From positions 1 to 37,257 of IMG/VR virus record IMGVR_UViG_3300021438_000039: DNA of 37,257 nucleotides. One strand, given 5' to 3'. Below, piece by piece: positions 32,402 to 37,257 of the stretch (positions are counted from its first letter, which is position 1; each line of letters opens with the position of its first letter). The notes beneath the pieces were generated by a model. It made no database searches. It saw nothing but the letters and a program-made list of their open reading frames with translations, and was not told where the DNA came from. The translations under genes were made by a program, and so were the position numbers. The stretch is from a virus.

Positions 32402-33385
32402 ATGATTAAAGAGCAAACAATCAAAGATAATTACGCCTTGTATAATAGCGACTGCATGTATGTATTACCTACGTTGCCAACTTCAAGTATTGATCTAAGT
32501 ATATATTCCCCGCCTTTTGCGGGACTATACAACTATTCAAGCTCAGAAAACGATTTCTCGAACTGTGAAAGCAGGGAACAATTTTTAGAGCAATACGATT
32601 TTTTAATCGCAGAGATGGCAAGAATAACAAAGCCCGGGAGAATAAGCGCCGTCCATTGCACAGATATACATGATAATAAGTGCTATTTGTGGGATTTCCC
32701 GCACGAAATAATCCGGCTGCACGAGAAGCACGATTTTTTTTATCGCAATAGAATCACGATATGGAAAGAGCCATTGAAGGTCAGAATGAGGACGATGGTT
32801 CAATCTTTAATGCACAAATTTATTGTAGAAGATACGACGCGTTGTTTTACTGCGATGCCTGATTATATATTAATATTTACGAAAAAAGGGGAAAATAAAA
32901 TACCCGTAACTCATCCATTTGGTTTAAACGAGTATTTTGGAGAAACTCCTTTTCTCCCCGCGCATATCGAAACTTACGGCAATTACGCGGATTTTAAAAA
33001 AAAATGGATTAACTACGATGGAGATCCGCGAGAAAACAAAATGTCTCATTTGATTTGGCAACGATACGCGAGCTCTGTTTGGGATGATATCCGAATTGAA
33101 AATGTTTTGCCTTTTAAAGAAAGCAGGGAGGAGGACGACGAAAAGCATGTTCACCCCTTACAGCTTGATGTAGTCGATAGGTTGGTAGAGCTTTATAGTA
33201 ACCCAAGGGAGGTGGTATTGACTCCATTTATGGGAGTAGGCTCGGAGGTATATAGCCCTGTTTCTCTGGGAAGAAAAGCTATAGGGATAGAACTAAAGGA
33301 TAGTTATTACAAACAAGCAATAATGAATTTAAAAGACGCTGATTCTAGATTTGAAAAAAAAGAAAATCTAACGCTGGCGTTCTAA
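32402..33385 (+). CDS. Beta-class DNA methyltransferase (N4-cytosine or N6-adenine)
   Basis: A 327-residue DNA methyltransferase. The catalytic motif IV (SIYSPPFAGL, SPPF at 36-39) comes first and the S-adenosylmethionine motif I (TPFMGVGSEVYSPVSLGRKAIGIELKDSYY) near the C-terminus: the beta-class order of PF01555. SPPF favours N4-cytosine or N6-adenine; target sequence cannot be told. GAGGGGG gives a strong ribosome-binding site. No restriction nuclease is adjacent, so it may be an orphan methylase protecting phage DNA, partnered with the preceding helicase. Confidence 0.87.
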   Translation: MIKEQTIKDNYALYNSDCMYVLPTLPTSSIDLSIYSPPFAGLYNYSSSENDFSNCESREQFLEQYDFLIAEMARITKPGRISAVHCTDIHDNKCYLWDFPHEIIRLHEKHDFFYRNRITIWKEPLKVRMRTMVQSLMHKFIVEDTTRCFTAMPDYILIFTKKGENKIPVTHPFGLNEYFGETPFLPAHIETYGNYADFKKKWINYDGDPRENKMSHLIWQRYASSVWDDIRIENVLPFKESREEDDEKHVHPLQLDVVDRLVELYSNPREVVLTPFMGVGSEVYSPVSLGRKAIGIELKDSYYKQAIMNLKDADSRFEKKENLTLAF

Positions 33386-33394
33386 AATTTCGTT

Positions 33395-35575
33395 ATGAAT
33401 ATTTTTCAAAGTTTAATTGAAAAAGAAGTCTCAGCAATCCCCATAATCTCTAAAGACAAAAGACCGGGCCGGTACATAGACAATCGATGGTACTACCTGG
33501 AGTGGCAAAAATATCAGCGCGAGATCGCAGATAAAAAAACATGTGAAGGCTGGAGTAAGTGGCCGGGTGTCGGCGTTGGGGTTGTGCTTGGCAAAGTTTC
33601 AGGAATTGTTGCAATAGATTTTGATAATCAGCCTGAGCTTTGCGAGCGCATTTATAAAATGCTTCCTGGTTCCCCGGTCATCAAAAAAGGAAGTAAAGGA
33701 TTTACCGCATTTTATAAATATAACGGTGAAGGCTCGCGGCGTTGGGTTGTTGATGGTGAGGTGATTTGTGAATTGTTAAGCGACGGTAGACAAACCGTTA
33801 TCCCACCGTCGCAACATCCAAACGGCAATAATTACGAATGGCTAACAAGTGAAACACTTTTAACAATCGACAAAAACGAATTGCCAAGCTTGCCAAATTT
33901 AGATTTTATCAATGAAATAGTTGGCGGCAAAACGAATTCAAAACAAGTTATCCTAGAGCCTAAAAGCAAAGAAAATTCACTAACAACAATCGATGAAGTA
34001 ATTGACGCTCTCGAATTTTGTAGTCCTGATTGTGGGTATCACGAATGGATCGAAATCGGAATGGCGATTGCTTCGGAGTTCCCGGGCGGTGATGGTTTAA
34101 ACGCTTGGAATAATTGGAGCGCAAAAGGTTCAAAATACAAAGAAAGCGAAATGCAAAATAAATGGGCAAGCTTTCGCGGCTCAGGGATCAACATAGAAAC
34201 TTTATTTTGGTATGCAAATTTAAACGGCTACTATGCGCGGCAAGAAATTAATCCTGATATTCAAGCCTCGGTTGAAAATTTAATTGCTAATTTAGAAAAC
34301 AAAAAAACAGAAATCGAAAATACCAAAAAAGAAAGTTTTGTGATTTCTGATGATTTAGCGATGAACGCACCGGGGCTTGTCGGCAAAATCACACGCTGGA
34401 TTACGCAAACAGCCATCAAGCCCCAGCCGGCATTAAGCCTCGGAGTGGCGCTTTCTCTAGTTGGGGCATTAAAAGCGCACAGGGTGCGAACCGAAACAAA
34501 TTTAAGAACAAATTTATTAATTATTGGGCTTGCGAAATCAGGCGCGGGGAAAAATCATCCAATAGAATCGGCTAAAAAAATATTACACGAAGTTTTGCAA
34601 TCGGGATTAGTGGGTGGGGAACCACAGAGCGCGGCAGGGCTACTTAAATCCATGCAAAACAATTTTGGCCGGCGATTAATTTTATGGGATGAATTCGGAG
34701 AAGCTTTGAAAATTCTAACATCACGCAATGCGGCGGGGCATCAGGCGGCGATTATCGGAACAACAATGAAATTGTTTAGCAGCGCGGGGTCTATTTTCAT
34801 TGGCGGTGAATACGCCGATCACGATTCTAAAATGTCGCGCAAGGATATCGAGCAACCATGTCTTTGCGTTTTTGGCGCGAGCACGCCGGGGAACTTTTAT
34901 AAAAGTTTAAATTCTAGCCATGCGCTTTCGGGGTTCTTGCCGCGTTGGCTGGTTTTTGAAATCGAAAATAAGCGAGTAAAAAAACGGCGCGAGGCGCTAA
35001 CAGCGGCGAACAAAATATCAGAAAATATTATTGAAGAAATAAAATCAATTCTCAACATGCCGACCAACACAAACCCAAGCGGGAATCTTGATGCAATTAG
35101 CGGAATAAAACCCAAAGTTGTGAATTTTAGCAAAGAAGCAGAAACGCTATTCTGGGAAGCCGATGATTGGTTTGAGGATCAAGCGCAGGACGCGGCAGAA
35201 GGGGTTGATACTGTTTGGAATCGTGCGAGTGAGCACGCCGCAAAGCTCGCGCTTACAGTTTGCGACAATAGCGAAATCACAAAAGAAGATTTAACTTGGG
35301 CGGTCGAAATCACAACAACTTGCATCAGCGCACTAGCCCAATCAATCACAACTCAAATCGCGGATTCCGATTTTGAGCGCAAGAAAAACAAAGTTAAGGA
35401 AATAATTTCTAAAAATGAAAATGGGGTTTTAAGAAAAACGCTTTTAAAAAATTCTCACACAAGCGCGAAAGAACTCAACGAAATTTTAAACACAATGTTG
35501 GAAGCTGAAGAAATTACCGCCCAGCCCACAAGCGGGGCCGGTCGGCGCGGTAATTTGTATAAAATTTATTCTTGA
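33395..35575 (+). CDS. Prim-pol / helicase fusion: primase-polymerase, PriCT-2 and DUF3987 domains
   Basis: A 726-residue replication protein. Residues 1 to about 185 are the bifunctional primase-polymerase (PF09250) with active-site AIDFDNQ (73-79) and the VIPPSQHPNGNNYEWL signature. About 200-275 is PriCT-2 (YHEWIEIGMAIASEFPGGDGLNAWNNWS). From about 320 comes a DUF3987 RecA-like helicase with Walker A AKSGAGKN (about 379-386) and Walker B LILWDEFGEAL (about 428). The C-terminus (VLRKTLLKNSHTSAKELNEILN) is a winged helix. It likely opens and primes at the phage origin. It overlaps the convergent RHH gene by 10 bases. Confidence 0.9.
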   Translation: MNIFQSLIEKEVSAIPIISKDKRPGRYIDNRWYYLEWQKYQREIADKKTCEGWSKWPGVGVGVVLGKVSGIVAIDFDNQPELCERIYKMLPGSPVIKKGSKGFTAFYKYNGEGSRRWVVDGEVICELLSDGRQTVIPPSQHPNGNNYEWLTSETLLTIDKNELPSLPNLDFINEIVGGKTNSKQVILEPKSKENSLTTIDEVIDALEFCSPDCGYHEWIEIGMAIASEFPGGDGLNAWNNWSAKGSKYKESEMQNKWASFRGSGINIETLFWYANLNGYYARQEINPDIQASVENLIANLENKKTEIENTKKESFVISDDLAMNAPGLVGKITRWITQTAIKPQPALSLGVALSLVGALKAHRVRTETNLRTNLLIIGLAKSGAGKNHPIESAKKILHEVLQSGLVGGEPQSAAGLLKSMQNNFGRRLILWDEFGEALKILTSRNAAGHQAAIIGTTMKLFSSAGSIFIGGEYADHDSKMSRKDIEQPCLCVFGASTPGNFYKSLNSSHALSGFLPRWLVFEIENKRVKKRREALTAANKISENIIEEIKSILNMPTNTNPSGNLDAISGIKPKVVNFSKEAETLFWEADDWFEDQAQDAAEGVDTVWNRASEHAAKLALTVCDNSEITKEDLTWAVEITTTCISALAQSITTQIADSDFERKKNKVKEIISKNENGVLRKTLLKNSHTSAKELNEILNTMLEAEEITAQPTSGAGRRGNLYKIYS

Positions 35576-35727
35576 ATTTCTTTTTCTAAAAAGTCAGAAA
35601 TTAGCCGACGCAGAAGCGCGGCAACCGTATTTTCTCTTTTTGCCGCCTCCGCTTCTAATTTCGATTTCTGTTCGCGGCTCATGTAAAGATGAAGCTGCTC
35701 GGGCCACCGTCGTCTTTTTTCGGTCAT
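35566..35727 (-). CDS. Small ribbon-helix-helix (Arc/CopG-like) DNA-binding protein
   Basis: A 53-residue protein. RRRWPEQLHLYMSREQKSKLEAEAAKRENTVAALLRRLISDFLEKE has the one-strand, two-helix pattern of ribbon-helix-helix repressors (here in pieces: WPEQLHLYMS strand; EQKSKLEAEAAKRE helix 1; TVAALLRRLISDFL helix 2). GGAG lies 8 bases before the ATG. A likely transcriptional regulator of the surrounding early region. Convergent with the prim-pol gene. Confidence 0.72.
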   Translation of the reverse strand: MTEKRRRWPEQLHLYMSREQKSKLEAEAAKRENTVAALLRRLISDFLEKEIQE

Positions 35728-35751
35728 AGTTTTTTCTCCTAGTTTTTGATT

Positions 35752-36003
35752 TTAAGTTACAATATTTTTTTCGCGGACATAGCCTGCGCCAAAATCAGTC
35801 AACAAGAGGTACCTGCCTGCCCCAACACCCCCAAAGCGACCAAAGTAAGCGGAGCGATACTCGATCAGTCCCAGCCTTTCCAGTGCGGCGGCGGTTTTTG
35901 GGTGAAGTTCGGTGCTCCGAATGGTTCTCGTTGCTATTTCGTAAAGCGCGCTTTCCATTTTTTTTGTCATGGTTTTTTCTCCTAAGCTTTTTTTAGTTCC
36001 CAT
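35752..36003 (-). CDS. Small hypothetical protein next to the repeat region
   Basis: An 83-residue protein with two possible starts, both with good Shine-Dalgarno sequences: ATG36003 (AAGGAG at 5 bases) and ATG35970 (GGAG at 8 bases; 72 residues). The second leader (GGAGAAAAAACCATGAC) is almost identical to that of the RHH gene downstream. The body, ATRTIRSTELHPKTAAALERLGLIEYR, then GAGRYLLLTDFGAGYVRE, looks like a small winged-helix or wing fragment. Unknown function; may be regulatory. Confidence 0.55.
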   Translation of the reverse strand: MGTKKSLGEKTMTKKMESALYEIATRTIRSTELHPKTAAALERLGLIEYRSAYFGRFGGVGAGRYLLLTDFGAGYVREKNIVT

Positions 36004-36112
36004 TTTGTCTCCTTGTTCCTGGTTTTTGTCTAATTTTCTTTAATATATATATAGTATATACTAATTTGCTGCATAGTCAATATTTTTTTTAAAAAAAAAT
36101 AGATCGTTCGCG

Positions 36113-36149
36113 AAAGGCCGCACTTGTTCGCAGTCATTTTGCGGCCTTT
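36113..36149. repeat. Hairpin from inverted iterons
   Basis: AAAGGCCGCA (36113-36122) and TGCGGCCTTT (36140-36149) are exact complements, giving a 10-bp stem with a 17-nt loop. The loop contains GTTCGCA, another repeated element of the region. Confidence 0.8.
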
Positions 36150-36258
36150 TGAATTTTAAAATTGACCGATAAGAACATTCTTATTGTTATATAAGTATAT
36201 ATATTTATTATATATATTATATATATATATATTACTATTATTATGTAGGTATATAGAT

Positions 36259-36275
36259 AGTTCGCATAGTTCGCA
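36259..36275 (+). repeat. Tandem AGTTCGCA repeat (9-bp period)
   Basis: AGTTCGCA occurs at 36259-36266 and 36268-36275. A one-base spacer gives a 9-bp period; related GTTCGC sites lie at 36106 and 36126. Iteron-like. Confidence 0.7.
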
Positions 36276-36340
36276 CCCTATACTCCTATCCCTACTTTTC
36301 CTGCTATTCCCTACCTAACTACTGCCGGGATACCCTACCC

Positions 36341-36358
36341 TATACCCATATGGGTATA
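36341..36358. repeat. Perfect 18-bp palindrome
   Basis: TATACCCATATGGGTATA is its own complement over all 18 bases, without a spacer. It follows five CCCTA units. It could be a dimer binding site or an extrusion-prone origin element. Confidence 0.85.
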
Positions 36359-36362
36359 AGGA

Positions 36363-36391
36363 AAAAGTGCGGCCTTTGCGGCCTTTCTCGG
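36363..36391 (+). repeat. 29-bp direct repeat, copy 1 (two tandem iterons)
   Basis: It begins AAAAGTGCGGCC and ends CTTTCTCGG, identical over 29 bases to 36509-36537, 146 bp away. Each copy holds two tandem TGCGGCCTT units (36368-36376 and 36377-36385 here). Confidence 0.9.
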
Positions 36392-36427
36392 AAAGATTAA
36401 TAATTATAATATCTTAGATATGTTTTT

Positions 36428-36453
36428 AAGGCCGCAAAATAAAATGCGGCCTT
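36428..36453. repeat. Hairpin from inverted iterons, terminator-like
   Basis: AAGGCCGCA (36428-36436) and TGCGGCCTT (36445-36453) form a perfect 9-bp stem with an 8-nt A-rich loop, followed by TGTGTTTTTT. It could end a + strand transcript, but no + strand gene lies upstream, so an iteron-pair role is as likely. Confidence 0.75.
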
Positions 36454-36508
36454 TGTGTTTTTTAGCTGGATTCTTTAATAATATTAAGGGTTTGTCCTAG
36501 TTTTTCGC

Positions 36509-36537
36509 AAAAGTGCGGCCTTTGCGGCCTTTCTCGG
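36509..36537 (+). repeat. 29-bp direct repeat, copy 2 (two tandem iterons)
   Basis: Identical to 36363-36391. It ends 12 bases before the stop codon of the last - strand gene, with TTTTTCGCA immediately upstream. Confidence 0.9.
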
Positions 36538-36549
36538 GGAGGATCTTTT

Positions 36550-37035
36550 TTACGGGATAGCTACAAAATCACGCTGGATGGCGCAACTGGCACGAACGTA
36601 TCCATGAACAATCTTTTTTGCGGCGTAGTCGGGGGGAACAACGGCGCAGTACGCTCGGGGGTGTTTGCTCAAAAAAAGCCTTCTCAAATTCTCTTGCCAG
36701 TAAATTTTATACCCGATGTTGAGATGCAAATCGAACCACTTGCAGATTAATTTGGCCTTCTCAGCGCGAATCATTTTCTCAAAAGGTTTGTAATTTAATT
36801 GAGGAACAATTGTCGCTATTTCTTCCGGCGTTAAATCACACCGGCTATTTTTGGGGTGATAGTTTTTCTCAGCATCAAACCAGCCAAGCAATTTACCGCT
36901 TTTAATATTAATAATTCTTGCAATTTGCTCAGGGTCGGATTTACTCGTAAATTCAAAAATGCCGTCTTTAAAAATTCTTGATTCGTCAAGTTTTAAGGTG
37001 ATTTTTATCGGATAATTAATTGATAAATTTCTCAT
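36550..37035 (-). CDS. Hypothetical protein beside the repeat region
   Basis: A 161-residue protein. IKITLKLDESRIFKDGIFEF is beta-rich and KNSRCDLTPEEIATIVPQL follows; the C-terminal half is basic and aromatic (LICKWFDLHLNIGYKIYWQENLRRLFLSKHPRAY). GGAGGA precedes the ATG with proper spacing. No family recognised. The basic C-terminus and the adjoining iterons make a DNA-binding or replication-initiation role conceivable, but no motif shows it. Confidence 0.55.
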   Translation of the reverse strand: MRNLSINYPIKITLKLDESRIFKDGIFEFTSKSDPEQIARIINIKSGKLLGWFDAEKNYHPKNSRCDLTPEEIATIVPQLNYKPFEKMIRAEKAKLICKWFDLHLNIGYKIYWQENLRRLFLSKHPRAYCAVVPPDYAAKKIVHGYVRASCAIQRDFVAIP

Positions 37036-37102
37036 AGTTTAATCCTCCCACGTGGCCGAAGTTTCGCTAACTATTATTAGCTATTACCACAAAAAATAAA
37101 AA

Positions 37103-37139
37103 GCGGGATCTTTTTTTCTTAATTGTCTCGATTTCCCGC
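37103..37139 (-). terminator. Weak terminator-like hairpin, - strand direction
   Basis: GCGGGA (37103-37108) pairs with TCCCGC (37134-37139); read on the - strand, the stem is followed by TTTTTATTTTTT. The 25-nt loop makes it weak. It lies upstream of the 36550-37035 gene and would stop - strand transcripts entering from the window's right end. Confidence 0.3.
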
Positions 37140-37205
37140 AATTTGTACCGGCTTACCCCAATATCCCCGATGGTAATTAAGCTTTAATTGTTTTAAATCT
37201 AACAC

Positions 37206-37257
37206 ATGTCGAATTACTACTCACATTTCAAAGAATCTATCCTTAGCAAAAAGCTAA
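37206..37257 (+). CDS. Partial ORF running off the right end
   Basis: ATG37206 opens MSNYYSHFKESILSKKL, with no stop before the window ends. If base 37257 joins base 1, the same frame continues TKTHTSAKL and stops at 45-47 (32 residues in all). No Shine-Dalgarno is evident. Low complexity aside, it is unrecognised; it would be the first gene ahead of the terminase block. Confidence 0.35.
   Translation, partial: MSNYYSHFKESILSKKL

Larger units (their letters stand above)
36004..36549. other. Non-coding repeat-rich region, candidate replication origin
   Basis: A 546-bp stretch without a gene on either strand. It contains eight copies of the 9-mer TGCGGCCTT or its complement (36114, 36140, 36368, 36377, 36428, 36445, 36514, 36523), four GTTCGC elements (36106, 36126, 36260, 36269), five CCCTA units (36276-36342), an 18-bp palindrome, two hairpins and two AT tracts (about 36040-36100 and 36185-36250). 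This iteron-plus-AT-rich layout is typical of origins and of multi-site operators; the neighbourhood of the prim-pol gene supports an origin. Confidence 0.6.

Noticed and set aside
35746-35985. A 79-residue + strand frame opposite the small right-end gene
   Set aside because: It is antisense to a gene with two good Shine-Dalgarno sequences and has no ribosome-binding site itself.
36187-36246. Long TA-rich run considered as a CRISPR-like or satellite array
   Set aside because: The TAT/ATA runs are simple AT-rich sequence without spacer-repeat structure; they are described as part of the origin-like region.

Overview
The window reads as a complete, or nearly complete, genome of a tailed phage with a long non-contractile tail (siphovirus, HK97-type head) or an intact prophage-like copy of one. 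Base composition is moderately AT-rich (about 40% GC by eye). Two transglycosylases with outer-membrane-style lipoproteins point to a Gram-negative host. The head-tail connector set (phiE125 gp8 family, PF05521 adaptor, HK97 gp10, DUF3168) and the tail-tip gene after the Dit-like gene recall phages and gene transfer agents of alphaproteobacteria, but this is only a family-level hint. I see no integrase, no convincing CI-type repressor, no tRNA and no CRISPR array, so the lifestyle is unresolved. A small frame that opens at 37206 and runs off the right edge continues in frame at base 1 and stops in an ATGA overlap with the first gene, so the window may be one circular or circularly permuted genome.

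Layout. (1) 1-10.5 kb, + strand: small and large terminase, a signal-peptide transglycosylase set apart by its own terminator, portal, prohead protease, major capsid, a terminator, a putative decoration protein, connectors, tail completion, tail tube and a tail chaperone gene with a programmed -1 frameshift signal. (2) 10.5-20 kb, +: tape measure, Dit-like protein, DUF2163-like hub protein, a gpJ-like tail-tip protein with fibronectin-like domains, and a fibre protein that unusually has a Sec signal peptide. (3) 20-23.4 kb, +: lysis and surface region with a second transglycosylase, lipoproteins, holin candidates, a coiled-coil/membrane protein and a secreted beta-propeller-like lipoprotein. 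(4) 23.4-30.9 kb, - strand: early operon, with a Sak4-like ATPase, a DUF669 ssDNA-binding-like protein and an SF2 helicase (recombination set), a sialyltransferase-like protein, a zinc ribbon, a MerR-type HTH, a Dam-type methylase, an ASCH-like protein and a free-standing DnaA domain IV protein. (5) 31-35.6 kb, +: SNF2-type helicase, beta-class DNA methyltransferase and a large prim-pol/helicase. (6) 35.6-37 kb, -: a ribbon-helix-helix protein, a small unknown, a 546-bp non-coding region dense in repeats and palindromes (best replication-origin candidate), and an unknown 161-residue protein.

Genes are packed with ATGA or TAATG overlaps, which implies translational coupling. The two early blocks diverge from 30.87-31.01 kb, which carries a short palindromic operator candidate. 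The structural and early operons converge at 23.4 kb. The prim-pol/helicase, DnaA-like protein, DUF669 protein and Sak4 suggest a self-encoded replication/recombination system that may act on the iteron region at 36.1-36.5 kb.
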